Part shown: one piece after another, positions 1 through 11,136 of the stretch
How the letters are laid out: the number at the start of each line of letters is the position of its first letter
Position numbering within the stretch: the first letter of the stretch is position 1
Assembly (NCBI GenBank): GCA_009760855.2
Contig: WPIO01000035.1
Location: 1,770,501-1,834,500 of the forward strand
Length of the DNA stretch: 64,000 bases
From: Cristatella mucedo
Lineage: Eukaryota > Bryozoa > Phylactolaemata > Cristatellidae
Direction of reading: 5' to 3'
Program-made: the position numbers and the translations under genes
The notes under the pieces: model-generated
Databases searched by the model: none
What the model saw: only the letters and a program-made list of their open reading frames with translations
Told to the model about the DNA's origin: nothing

Positions 1-239
1 GGTGTTACACTAAAGAGATTCGTGTAGACCACCACAGACTAAGCAGCTGTAGGCGTGCATTCGTTAGCCAAAAGCTAACATTCGTTAACCAATTTCATAT
101 CGCCCAGCAAAGAGAAAGTAAAAAACACAGCCTAGTCAGGACAGCAGTTGAGATAGCCAAAAACCGGAAAATAGCAATACAGAACATATGGAAATATTTT
201 GCCAGAGTCAGCAGCAGTAGACTATTTGCGATTGCAATA
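1..239. other. Window edge, mostly unassigned
   Basis: The first ~30 bases resemble the extreme 3' end of the LINE-A family (compare the segment after 13440), so the window probably opens at the end of one LINE-A copy. The remainder has no ORF or repeat that I recognise. Confidence 0.3.
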
Positions 240-1050
240 AAACCAAATTCTGCTCGTTGAACACCCTAAGCCTGTGGCTACATAAAAAGGCTTTGCTCTT
301 GTTATTGTTCGGTGACCATCAACATGAGCTGGAAATTTGAGGTGCCGTGTTTGAAAGCTGCCTCAATTTTCGAAGTTGTAATCAGAAGACAGCTTCTACA
401 GCTAGCCATCACGTCCAATCCCCATCCAAGACCAGGAGCGATCTTTCACAGTGAATGGCAAATAAATAACTAGATCCTTAGTTCTGTGTCTACTTGATTA
501 TTGTAATTTCCTTTTAGCTGGGCTACCAAAGAAAGCTACTAAGCCACTGCAGCTGACTATGAATATGGCTGCAAGGCAAGACTTCAAGTCCCAGACGTTT
601 AAGCACGTCTCTCATTCGCTAAGAGAGCTGAACTGGATGCCGGCCGAGCAATGGATACAGAGTAAAGTTATTCAGCTGACTAACAAGGCCTGCCAATGCT
701 TTTCTCCTTCGTACCTAGCCGAACTGCTGCACCAGCTTCAGCCCCTTCGCCCACTCAGGTGCAGTGTAGACAATAAATTAGCCGTTCCTTTCCTCAGCTT
801 AAAGACTGTTGGATACAGAAGCTTAAGCTCCGCAGGGCCGAGACTGTGGAACTCGCTTCCACAATTCTTAGGCCACAACAACTACCTTCCGGCTGCCGAC
901 TATGGCTCATCTTTTTCCGTGTTCCTTGAGCTACTACTTTCATGCTGAATACTACCTCAACTGCTCTCGTGACTCTGCTTAACTCAACTACTCAATGCAT
1001 ACCAAAAGCCGCTTAGGATGCGAGTGTGCTATTTAATACCCTCCAGGGTA
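240..1050 (+). mobile_element. LINE-A, 3' part of reverse-transcriptase ORF (decayed)
   Basis: This is the C-terminal part of a non-LTR retrotransposon ORF2. The open stretch 559-948 contains the run AGPRLWNSLPQF, typical of the C-terminal domain of L2/CR1-type LINE proteins, preceded by ELNWMPAEQWIQSKV. The stretch 240-560 is colinear at DNA level with 12655-12955 of another copy, but it is broken by stops. It ends with the family's 3' end (Cys-Glu-Cys codons, then a short run to ~1050), where an oppositely oriented LINE-B tail abuts. It is inactive because it is truncated and frameshifted. Confidence 0.8.
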
Positions 1051-1400
1051 ATAATAATAATAATAATAGTAATTCACTTGATAAAGCACCCTCAGAGAAC
1101 TTAATCTCTCTCTAGCGCTTTACATTTGCTGTCAAGTGAAATGCAGTTAAATGGTAAGTAAAATCATGCTTGAAAAAACAAACAAAATGAATAATATGGT
1201 TAGGGGTGACATGCACAGGGTCAGCATGCAAATGTGGTTAGTGGCAGCATGCACAGTGTCAGCACACATGAGCACATCAAGGACGAATCACAGGGACCCA
1301 CTAAATGCTGTCCTAAATAGGTGTTTTTAGGTTCCTTTTAAATGTGGTCAGGTCAGGGGATGTTCTGATGCAGGTCGGGAAGGGTAACTACCGCAAGTGT
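1048..1400 (-). mobile_element. LINE-B 3' tail fragment
   Basis: Read on the minus strand, this is the 3' untranslated tail of LINE-B. It begins on the plus strand with an (ATA)n run, then the hairpin segment with AGAGAACTTAATCTCT, then a conserved tail with repeated 'catgcacagggtcagcatgc'-like words found in at least ten other places in the window. It is 5'-truncated near 1400. No coding sequence is retained. Confidence 0.85.
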
Positions 1401-1829
1401 TAATGAATTTGTGGATTAACAGACGGATATACACTACATTGCAAAATAATATTGGAGTTGATTTCCAGAGTTCAGGAGTTTCAGAGAAAAATTTACTGCA
1501 GCTAACTATGTTTTTACTCTAAAATAGAACAGCTAATTAATCGTCCATGCAGAACCGGGCGGCACGAGGAGGCTATATTGGTCAGTTTTTCAACCAGGTA
1601 TGGAGGAGCGTGAAGCTGCGTCACTCATCGTGGGCCAGCTTGAGAACTAGGCTCAGTTTCCATTGATCAGCGGTAGCGATCGTAGCTCATTTAGCAAAAG
1701 GATATAAATTGTCAAAACTCTGAGATTTGAAAACTAACTAACAGCCGAACTCAAAGCCAGCTTCTGTTGTATTAGTGGGTGTTTTCATTAGCCCAGAAAA
1801 TAGGGAGTTACAAAAATATAGTTTACCAA
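1401..1829. other. Unassigned spacer
   Basis: There is no ORF over 60 codons and no repeat that I recognise. A short GC-rich patch lies near 1555-1625 in otherwise AT-rich DNA. Confidence 0.5.
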
Positions 1830-2470
1830 GAACCAAAGAGCTAGTTAAATATGTAGCAGAAGATCACCGAAGCAACTTCATAATATTAGATAGGAGTCAA
1901 AGTGGTAAAAATCTGTGGATGCAGTCTAATTAACAAAGGTGTAAAAAGGTGGTGCTAAAGCTGTCACTAAAGAACCAAGCACATGGTGAATGTCACATCT
2001 TAGTATCCGTTTATCTACTTAAAACAAATAATACTAAGTCACTTACTAATGAGCTCTTGGAGAACTCAACCTCTTTCTAGGTGCTTTATGTTTGCTAATT
2101 AAGAAAAGAGAGCAAACCATTCTAGTCTGACCACGGGCTTAAGTCTTCCTTTGAGCAGCAGTTCGGTTTTATGGTAATTTAAATGTAAACATTTGAGAAC
2201 ATCCAGGGTAAAATTTCGGCACTACAGAGGTTTAGTTTATCAGCTGCTGATGCAATTTTCTTTAGTTTAAATGGCAAATACAGTTGTGCACCATTAGCAT
2301 AAAAGTGATTCCTTAATAAGGGGCACGAATACATGTTTCAAGAGGTTTAATGTAAATGAAGAAAAGCTAAGGACTGAGGACGAACTCTTGAGGAACTCCA
2401 CTGGTGAAGATCGATTGGACGAGACCTGACCACGACATCGCAGGGTTAAAAAGTGGTCAGACTAGTTGGC
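1830..2470 (-). mobile_element. LINE-A fragment, interrupted
   Basis: On the minus strand this is colinear with the reverse-transcriptase region of LINE-A at 25560-25990. The palm YADD-like segment and the preceding G-V-P-Q-G-like segment can be traced near 2280-2430, but both are broken by frameshifts. A LINE-B tail (about 2025-2112) splits it. Confidence 0.65.
2025..2112 (-). mobile_element. LINE-B tail nested in LINE-A
   Basis: A short minus-strand LINE-B 3' end, with the motif 'gagaactcaacctctttctaggtgcttt' recognisable in shortened form, sits inside an older LINE-A copy. LINE-A homology resumes on both sides. Confidence 0.6.
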
Positions 2471-2985
2471 CAAGCCGATGCCCTGTCTGAGAAAATGATC
2501 TTTCGTCTCTCATTAAGATAACTAGAAATGAAATGAAAATTGCCTAAAGTGCACGTATTTTGTAGCAGAACAAACAGTGTCGTGCATATGCAGATTTGCA
2601 AAGTCATAGCAACTTTTAAGCAATAATTCACTCTCCAACGAACGATTTCCTGCTAAAAGAGTGATATACACGACGTTGCTTATTAAGTGCAAAAACACTG
2701 ACAAATCGACTGACGAATACTCAATGTGTTTGAGTAACGAAGCTTTCTCATAAATATGGATAGGTAGCAGTGGAAATACTAATGAAATGCATGTTACCTA
2801 TATAATTTTACCTGAACATTCTACTTTGGAAATTAAAAAACATTGGTTCCGAAAGAAATCATTTCAAGGAATTTGAAGTCCTCCATGATAGCATTGGAAA
2901 AAAACATATTTCCCAAAAACTTAAAATTGTAAATATATATCCAAATATGTGTGAATGAGCCTGTAGATTTCCAATATAAGTTACA
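2471..2985. other. Unassigned spacer
   Basis: AT-rich. Two small overlapping minus-strand ORFs (2446-2704) have no recognisable domain and no partner splice structure. I read them as chance. Confidence 0.5.
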
Positions 2986-2986
2986 A

Positions 2987-3021
2987 ACAAACACACACAC
3001 ACACACACATATATATATAAA

Positions 3022-3054
<33 letters not shown>

Positions 3055-3055
3055 C
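2987..3055. repeat. (CA)n/(TA)n microsatellite
   Basis: A compound dinucleotide run, CA then TATA with ATATGT variants. Confidence 0.95.
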
Positions 3056-3104
3056 AGATGAATAACGATCAGATACACACTGCCAATGTAGTGCTGCAGT
3101 TGTC

Positions 3105-3870
3105 GTCGAGTCTCTTCATTCCAGGGCTTGTTGAGATAAGTATACCAGGTCTAAGTTGGTCCATCCGTTTGTGACGTCGTACTCGAAATCTGTAAATGAC
3201 TAGATTCTGGCCTATCCACATGTCCAATCTGAATCTTACAGCTGGTGCCTAACTCCACAGCTTGGCTTGCCTTTCGTGAGTGTCTCAGTTTCCACATCAA
3301 ACCACTTCTCGCCGACCTGCACTGGCTATGGGTCAAGCAACTGACCAATTTCGTGGTTTTGTAGCTCATTTTAGCTCACTTCATTCTTTGGCTCCTGCAT
3401 ATCCCTTAAATGTATGCAGCCACCAGACCAAGCATCGTACTGCCAGCTTTTCGGAAACTAACAGTTTTCCAATACCTTGTACAAACCTCGAATTCTTTTG
3501 AGTCCCTGCAATTTGTTTATTTGATCCCAAAGTATGGAATTCACTCCCGCCATGCATCAAAACTTACCCAGACTTGATCAAATTGTAAAGGAATTCAAAA
3601 AACACGTTTTTGCGACAGCATTTAATGGGTCCCTCTGATTCGTCCTTCATGTGCTTATGTGTGCCGACACTGTGCATTCCGTCACCATCCACACTTGCAT
3701 GTTGATTCTGTGCATGTCAACCCTAACCGTGTCATTCGTGTAGTTTATCCAGTATGATATTACTCCCGATTCACTTGCATTAGCCAGTGCAGCAAATTTA
3801 CAGCACTAAGAAAAAAATTGAGTTTTCCGAGGTCACTTTATGAAGTGCATTATTTTCTTTTTAGCTAGCA
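3105..3870 (+). mobile_element. LINE-B, 3' half, decayed
   Basis: This is a colinear LINE-B copy covering the C-terminal reverse-transcriptase region ('gacctgcactggct' word = D-L-H-W-L, near 3315) through the 3' tail and the terminal hairpin, ending near 3860. It carries several frameshifts, and the surviving ORF 3280-3501 is a remnant. It lies upstream of Ig exon A1, possibly within the gene's 5' intron. Confidence 0.85.
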
Positions 3871-4275
3871 GTGACCGAGTCAGAGCTTTGATCCTAACGA
3901 GATTTATTGTCTTCGGGTCAAGCTCCAGCCTCGGCTGAAAGCTCGACGCACTAACTTAAAATTTTCAGCCGTATTATTGGACAAATTGCCACCGATCAGG
4001 CGGGCTAAACCAGCCAACATAACACTGAAACTCGTCAATTCCATTTCAGCCCCGAAATATAGCTGAAGTCGTAGCTAATCTAGCAGGGTCAACTTACTGC
4101 TAGGTTGACGGTTTTTATTGCCCATGCTGCTTTTTTCGTCTCAGTGATTTCTAGGACTGTTTTCTTAATTTGGCAAACGTGTTGCTTGTTAGGAAGCTGT
4201 GGTGAAATTTTCAAACTCCCTACGACGATAGTCGACTAAGTGGCCATTGAATGAGTGGGTGTGGCAAAACGTGTA
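3871..4275. other. Unassigned, with a tRNA-B-box-like site
   Basis: Near 3915-3935 there is a B-box-like element (GGGTCAAGCTC), so this may be an eroded tRNA-derived SINE. No ORF. Confidence 0.3.
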
Positions 4276-4690
4276 GCTATTAGCTCACAAGCTCACACGC
4301 TCGCACGCTCGCACGCCCACACGCCCACACGCCCACACGCCCACACGCCCACACGCCCACACGCCCACACGCCCACACGCCCACACGCCCACACGCCCAC
4401 ACGCCCACACGCCCACACGCCCACACGCCCACACGCCCACACGCCCACACGCCCACACGCCCACACGCCCACACGCCCACACGCCCACACGCCCACACGC
4501 CCACACGCCCACACGCCCACACGCCCACACGCCCACACGCCCACACGCCCACACGCCCACACGCCCACACGCCCACACGCCCACACGCCCACACGCCCAC
4601 ACGCCCACACTCGCACGCACATACATGCATACAAGCATAAACTCACACACAAACACAAACACATACGCAGACACACACGCACACACAGAC
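4276..4690. repeat. 8-bp minisatellite (CCCACACG)n
   Basis: The core at 4313-4610 is about 37 near-perfect copies of an 8-bp unit. It is flanked on the left by degenerate GCTCGCAC-type units and on the right by CA-rich variants to 4690. Because 8 is not a multiple of 3 and the unit lacks stop codons, every frame is open for hundreds of bases on both strands. The ORFs of 116-149 codons here are artefacts. The minus strand reads GGG followed by five bases, repeated. Confidence 0.97.
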
Positions 4691-4696
4691 ACACTC

Positions 4697-4740
4697 AAAT
4701 ATAAATAAATAAATAAATATGTATATATATATATATATAT
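4697..4740. repeat. (TAAA)n/(TA)n simple repeat
   Basis: A short AT microsatellite follows the minisatellite. Confidence 0.9.
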
Positions 4741-5079
4741 TGATTTATTTGTTTATTTATTCAAGAATAAGCAAATTTAGGAAATATCTTTTTAACCTAA
4801 TAAATTTAATTGACGGCATTTCAACACAATAAATCTATTAAAATTAAGAATTGATACTGAGTACAGCAAATTCAAGATTCACATCAACTTCAGTTGACAA
4901 TAAAACAGCTTTTTTTGGTTTCATTAAACTCAAACTTAAAACAATTGTTAGAATTTCTTCAAAGCTCAAAGCATGTATTTCGTAGTCGGCATAATTATTA
5001 ATTTGTATCCAACTCAAAATTTCGTTTACAGTTTACTTTTACTCTGTGAATTTATTACAAGTTACCCTTGACATTTTAG

Positions 5080-5385
5080 AATCACCCAAAGTCAATGCAA
5101 CACTGATTTCAGGATCAAAAACTCTTTGGACAGTTAAAGCTAGCTGTCTGCTACCTGACGTTTCTCCACTGGAGCTATTTAAAGTAAATTGGATACTAAA
5201 CGGAAGCCTTGTCAGGGAATTGGCACCAGAAGAATCAGCTTTTGAAAGCAAATTAGTTCTCGTAAGCCGTTTTACCTTCAACGTGGTACCAGGGAATCAA
5301 TTAATTCAGTGTGTGAGGATCGTGAATCTGAAAGGTGTACCTCAGCTGAGCTCAAACGTGCTGACAGTATTCTTCCCATATCCAG
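5080..5385 (+). CDS. Ig-like receptor gene, exon A1 (module type A)
   Basis: This is the first extracellular module seen of a membrane receptor-like gene. Counting from the first full codon, Cys22, Trp37 and Cys77 give the C-W-C core of an immunoglobulin fold. The runs CLLPD, VNWILNG and VPGNQLIQC line up with CIIPD/CILPD, TWYVNG/TWYLNN and PPGNFEIYC/PKGNHKLYC in exons A2 and A3. N-glycosylation sequons are NAT and NGS. The acceptor is cattttag|AA and the donor is CCAG|gtatga, both phase 1. A second in-phase acceptor, cgtttacag|TT (exon start 5032), would add 16 residues. I prefer 5080 because it matches the SPKV/HPLV boundary shared by the other A exons. The module is known from sequence pattern only, and no named family was recognised. 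Confidence 0.78.
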
Positions 5386-5594
5386 GTATGACGTGCAGAA
5401 GCAGGACTTGATGTCTGCATGTATACTTTGCGACTGAGAGGCTTAGCTATGCCATTGCTCACGTATTCTCGCATTGAGTTTCGCCCCATTACCTAATCGT
5501 AAACTTATTTCTTTAGAGCCACATATCGTTTCAAATATAGAGAGCATAGAGTATAGTATATATATATATATATATGTATAGTATATATATATAG

Positions 5595-5630
<36 letters not shown>

Positions 5631-5994
5631 CAGTATGGAGAGGCATTCGGCAGAGTTTTTATGCCTAAAATATCACTAGGTTGGTTCATTCAATCAAAGT
5701 CGGATTCATTTTTATCTGTTATGCTGCACTAAAAATATACAAACGCTTCTCTGGAACAGAATATATTTTAAAATAAAAAAAATTTAAATTTAAGAAGTCC
5801 GGAAGACAAGTTTTAAGGCACCGAAGACGTGATTAGGGAAGCGATTAGCTCAGATTAATGGCTGAAGGCCTTAAATTAAGCTCCACCCATTATAAATTTA
5901 ATAGCCTTGTAGACTTGTCAAATTGGAGGGGAATGTGAAGGATTAACTAAGCAGAATATCGTCTGCTTAAAATTGGCTGTTAAAGGGGTATTTC
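5386..5994. repeat. Intron start with (TA)n microsatellite
   Basis: This is the beginning of the 10.5-kb A1-B1 intron. A TA-dinucleotide run lies at about 5556-5630. The rest is unassigned AT-rich DNA. Confidence 0.7.
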
Positions 5995-7460
5995 GTAATG
6001 ATAATAAGAATGTACTTGATAAAGCGTCCTCAGAGAACTTATTCTCACTCTAGGCCCTTTCAATTTGCTGCAAAGGGAAATGCAATTGAATGGTCACTAA
6101 AATCGTGCTTTGTACACACAAACGAAATGGAAAACATGGAGATGGGTCACATGCACAGGGTAAGCATGCAAATGTGGTTAGTGGCAGCATGCACACTGTC
6201 AGCACGCATAGGCACATGAAGGACGAATGACAACCACCTACTAAGGCTGTCCTAAATAGGTGTGTTTTTAAATTCTTTTTAAAAGTGGTCAGTTCAAGGA
6301 ATGTTCTGAAGCAGGTCGAGAGTGAGTTTCAGGCTTTAAGAGCATATGAACTAAACGCACGGTCTCCTAAGGATTTAAGGTGTGTACGGGTATTTGTAGA
6401 CTGTTGGATTCTGAAAAGTTGGTGGTACGATGATGCTAGGCCTGATGGGGAGTAGATCTGAGAGATAGGCTGGAGCCAAAGAAGGAAGTGACCTAAAGGT
6501 GACCTACGAAACCTAAAAGCCAATCCATGACTTGACTGGTTGCGAGTGCAGGTCACTTAGACGTTGAATAATGCAACTGAGACGCACACGACAGACAAGC
6601 CTTGCTGCAGAGTTTCGCACCGGCTGCAATCGCCTGATCGAACATGCTAATAGGGCCAGTAAGCAGTGAGTTCCAGAAGTCGAGACGGGATGTCACGAAT
6701 GCATGGACCAACTTGGACGTGGTATCTTTATCTAAACAAGCCCGAATTTTAGCAATGTTATGAAGCTGAAAATAGGCGGATTTGACTGTGGAGCTGATAT
6801 GGTCGTCTAAAGAGAGGTCGCTTTGGAATATGACTCCTAGATTTCGAGCTGATTAGACAGGAGATATGCTGGCAGAGCCAATTTTTAGCTCCAGACTTTC
6901 CTATTTCTGAAACGCACTGGGTTTGCCCACAACTAGTAAGTTAGTTTTATCATCACTTAGTTTTAGAAATTTGCTGCCATCCATATGCAGATGTCATTAA
7001 TACCTGCAGCAAGTGAGTTGAGAGAGTTTGAGGTGCTTGAAAGTTGGGAGGGATCAAAGCAAAGATACAATTTCATAGGTACGAATTAACTTTCCCAGAT
7101 GATGAACATAAGTTTGTAGTAGCAATAGACCACTGGTGGATCCTTGAGGTACACCACATGTGACTGATCCGTGGTATGAGACCTGACTCTCAAATGATCC
7201 TATATTGATAAAGTAGGAGTGTACAGGCTGTAAAGCCCCCTCTGCCACAAGATCGTTGTTTCCAAGCTCGCAATTATGACATAGTGATCTACAGTGTTGA
7301 ACGTAGCTGTTGTGTCTATAAAGAGTTAGGCGTGGAAATTCCTACCTCCAGTGCTGCATAGGATGTCATGGCTCACAAGGACAGGCAACTTGCAGCAACC
7401 AGATAGGTTTGAGCAATGAACCTAGTGGAGAGTATCTTAAAACCAACGCAGATAATACCT
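5995..7460 (-). mobile_element. LINE-B, long decayed copy
   Basis: On the minus strand it runs from reverse-transcriptase motif B (CGVPQGS, ORF 7054-7248) through the palm region, the C-terminal domain and the full 3' tail. The tail hairpin is near 6010-6060. The copy is full of stops and small indels, and the palm YADD segment is disrupted near 7040-7080. It lies inside the A1-B1 intron. Confidence 0.85.
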
Positions 7461-7974
7461 CTTTTAAAAATTTTTCAAGAAGTGAGTGACGTTTACAGCA
7501 CAATTTTGAATCATTGTGACTAACATAAAACTAATGGTACCTCAATTAACCAAACATAATATGTAAAAGCAATAACATGACTGTGTACCACTAAGACCTC
7601 TGATTAATTTGGTAAATTTTCCAAGTTCACTTTATAGTGAAAAATATGTGATTGAATGAAACGTTAAAAATGCATTTTTTTAGTGATCGACTTACTCTTC
7701 ACACTACCGTTCACTAGTGTTTTTGTTAGTTTTTCCCATTAGTAGCAGCTTATCGGCTCTGTTATTGAAAAGTTGTAGACATAGTATGGCATGCAACTTA
7801 AAAGTAGTGGTCAAATTGAAAAAAATATTTCATAAGTAAGCATTTAATTGTTATTTAATAAAAATTTTAAACTTTCTATTAGGTATGATAGGTACCTCGC
7901 ACTACGAAAGTAGAAGCCGTTATTAAATTGTGTCATTGGAATGTGCAATTACCTTCACGAATATATTTCAGGCT
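7461..7974. other. Unassigned intronic DNA
   Basis: AT-rich. I found no ORF or repeat. Confidence 0.5.
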
Positions 7975-8165
7975 TGTTTAGATTAGGATATCACGTCCAA
8001 GTTGGTCCATGCATGTGTGACATATTTGTATCGCTCATGTCACTCACTGCTTTCCGGCTTACCAGAATGTGTAATCAGGTATTTACAGATGGTGCAAAAC
8101 TCCATAGCTAGGCTTGTTTCTCGTGAGTGTCGCACTGGCCACTTGCGGCTTTGTATCCGGCACTG
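7975..8165 (+). mobile_element. LINE-B fragment (thumb / C-terminal RT)
   Basis: A short plus-strand piece matches the LINE-B segment before the DLHWL region, colinear with 3130-3310 and 63660-63790. Confidence 0.65.
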
Positions 8166-8487
8166 TCTGTAGCTGCAAATACGAACTCCTTGTATACCCT
8201 AATAGCTAAGAAGGTATTCGCGTTTTTTACCTCAGCTATTCTAACCTACCATAGCGTGAAAGCTTCCAATAAATAAATACGTCATTGTTCAATTTAAGCC
8301 TCATTGGTATGCGTTTAAAGGCTCAACAACTCTAAATGGCTGGACTCGTAGTTACCTCCAACGACCCATATCAATAAACATAGATTCCTATAGACAGTGA
8401 TTGAGTTAGAAATACTGAAACCAGATAAATGTCGACCTCCAGCCACAAAATATCGCGCCTCAGTTCATAATATTCACAGACACAGTA

Positions 8488-8550
8488 ATAAATTTGATAT
8501 AGTTCCCTATGAGAACTTAATCTCGATCCAGACGCGATACGATTGCGGCC
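8488..8550 (-). mobile_element. SINE1/LINE-B tail-like fragment
   Basis: The word GAGAACTTAATCTCGAT with flanking bases resembles the shared SINE1/LINE-B terminal hairpin. The ORF overlapping it (8371-8607, minus) is probably chance. Confidence 0.35.
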
Positions 8551-10564
8551 AAAACAGCTGGTTAAACAGATAATTATTTTACTTTTCATTTTTAGGGATC
8601 TTACCAAAGTAGAATCGCACGATACTCCTCGTCTTTTGATAGTTTTCCTATTAAGGCAACTACAGTGGCTGCAATAGCATCACGGCATTATAAAATGGAA
8701 ATGCCAACATTGGTATAATGCTAAATAGCCGTCTGAGAAATACTATATGGGAATCCGGGATACTGTGTATCACATTAGGTATTCAGTAGCATATTGGTTT
8801 TTGAAGCTGGTTTGTTAGAGATGAACCGATTCCAGTTAAACCATTAAGGTTTTTTGTTTAGTATGAGGCCTTTACAAAGTGTCTCATTACACTGCTATTG
8901 TTAACGGGCCATGAGATGTTCTTCTGTCAAGGATGAATGCTTCCGATTTTGCGCGAGCAGCTTATTGAATACGATTAAAATATTCAACACTTACCAGCGA
9001 AAGTTGACATTTCGATATCTTGACCCTGGAACTGGGCTGCATCTTTAAAGAGTACATCTTCTGTAGTCTGTGAAGGGGTTACCGGAATGTTTTAGCAATA
9101 GATGTGCTTCATCTCAATACAAGAGGCAACTTTCTTGCAAGCCAGAAGGATTATGCCATTAGATCTTTGAAAAAGTGCTTATGTAGCTCATAACTTATAT
9201 ATTTGCATTGAGTAATACCTTAAATTTCACGAAAGCCGTCTTTGATGCATCCTATGCATTCATATTAATTTGAATGATCCTTGTTGCAACTGGCAGGTTC
9301 TTCGCGGTCCCTATTACATGAAGCTTAATAGCCACAAGTCAAGCAAAGTTTGTTGAAGGTTACAAAACATTTTCCATAACGCTTTTGGTCAGCTGTGATA
9401 TCTGTAACGCTCAAAGCTCTGTCTTAGGGATCCGGAACTCAAAACTGGTTTAGCTAGGGAGCCGGATACAACTGCTCCTTGACTTTCAATGACTGGGTTG
9501 TAGAAACGGCCGACGTTCTTGGTGAGCATAGCAGTCGTGTGCTCATGTACCGTATTTTTGCATCACTTACTAATGATTGATGCTCCCGGCTAATCGTAAC
9601 TGAGGCATACGTAAGACTCGTTTTAGCCATGTTTTATTCGTTGCTTTCGAAAAAGTAATGCCTTTTGGAAGCTTTCATTTTTGCAAGCCTGGAAACGTAA
9701 ATACAATTTGTCCCTAAATGTGGCAGCGAACAGAAACTGAGAGTTGCCGTCATGCAAGCATATGTGGACATCTCTAAGAGTACTAGAGACAATATTGTAT
9801 TACTATACTTCTTTTGTCAATAATGTATTTCACTTGTGTTTCTTCAAGGCCTCATAATACAACCTCCAGTTTCCGAATTCTGATTAGAACTCTAAATAGT
9901 TAAAATGCGATATAGATACCTTTTTCTATCAAAACTAACCCAACTACGGTTTAATATCGAACGAGGGCCGCCCGTTTTCTAAGATTTTGTTTGATTGTGT
10001 TTAAGAGTTTCTTTAAATGTTCTTAGATGACCTAAGCTGCTGTATCACACAGTTCGATAATGTGCGGAGGCTGACTATGTGGGCACTGGAAGATCATACC
10101 ATGACGATGCAAATGCACAATTGCATGATTTATCTAGTTAAAGCTGGGGAGACCGCTTGCTGCAATGTGGAATGATAAACTCGTTGTACACCGTACTAAT
10201 TTGAGCAGGTAGATGAATCACAGTTCGTCGGTGTACTGCAACCTGAGAGATGGGAGACTTTTATGCGGAAATGTTATTGGACAATGGACCGACATTTTTG
10301 AGGAATCCTGGAACACTATTTCCTTTAATTTTGCATCAAGACTACACCTTCCTAACACATATTTTGGAAACTGCAGCTGTAGGCTGGCTTGGACTATCAG
10401 AGCCTAAAATATGAATGTGCATGAGCCTAATGGCTTGAACTGTTTAGTATAAGCATTGAGCAATTTTAGCAATCATTTGATATGAAACCGCAGTTGGCTT
10501 TCGGTTTTTAGAAATATTGGCTGTGCAGCAGTTCAGTTTCTGAAGACATTCCTCCCAGGGGTAT
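8551..10564. other. Unassigned intronic DNA
   Basis: About 2 kb without credible coding sequence. The ORF 10213-10407 has no splice context or recognisable motif. Confidence 0.5.
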
Positions 10565-10570
10565 GTATTG

Positions 10571-10702
10571 TAGGGTTTAAGGTAAAGGGTTCAGGGAATA
10601 AGGCTTACGAGTTACGGTTTAGGGATAAGCGTTTAACATTTAGGATTTCCGGTTTAGGATTTGTGGATTAGGGTTTCTGGTTTATGTATTAGGGTTTAGG
10701 GT
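10571..10702 (+). repeat. Degenerate telomere-like repeat
   Basis: Repeated GGTTTAGG, TTAGGGTTT and AGGGTTTAGGGT words with interruptions, all in one orientation. It looks like a decayed interstitial telomere-type or subtelomere-type repeat. Confidence 0.55.
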
Positions 10703-10971
10703 GTTTATACCGGTATGTACCAATAGGCATTGTTCAGAGTACCGTAACTGTCGGCACCTTGTTACTGCCCGTTTTAATGATTAATATGATTGGCTTAACA
10801 GTTGTTTACCTAGAACTATATTAGAGGGCAGTTTTTGTGTTAAGACTACTTAAATAGACTGAGTGTAACAAGGAAGGCCAAGTATTATTTTTGTCATACG
10901 GAACTAGTAAAAAGTCCAAAGTTACTGAGTAGAATTTCTTTAAATAAAGTGCGAACCTTCATAGATCAGAT

Positions 10972-11073
10972 ACACACAAACACACACACACACACACACA
11001 CACACATGCGCATACACACACACACACATACATACACATATATATAAATATACATATATATGTGTGTGTGTGT

Positions 11074-11112
<39 letters not shown>

Positions 11113-11136
11113 TGTGTGTGTGTGTGTGTGTGTAAG
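10972..11136. repeat. (CA)n-(TA)n-(TG)n inverted microsatellite
   Basis: A CA run of ~60 bases, an AT-rich centre (about 11036-11060), then a TG run of ~75 bases. The two arms are self-complementary and could form a hairpin or cruciform. Confidence 0.95.

Noticed and set aside
1555-1580. GGCACGAGG word that resembles a cDNA-library adapter
   Set aside because: It is a single short match in genomic sequence with no adjoining vector or cDNA sequence. Chance is the simplest reading.
4255-4704. Long overlapping ORFs on both strands (116-149 codons)
   Set aside because: They are translations of an 8-bp minisatellite that lacks stop codons in any frame.
8371-8607. 78-codon minus-strand ORF
   Set aside because: It overlaps a SINE1/LINE-B tail-like word and shows no domain.
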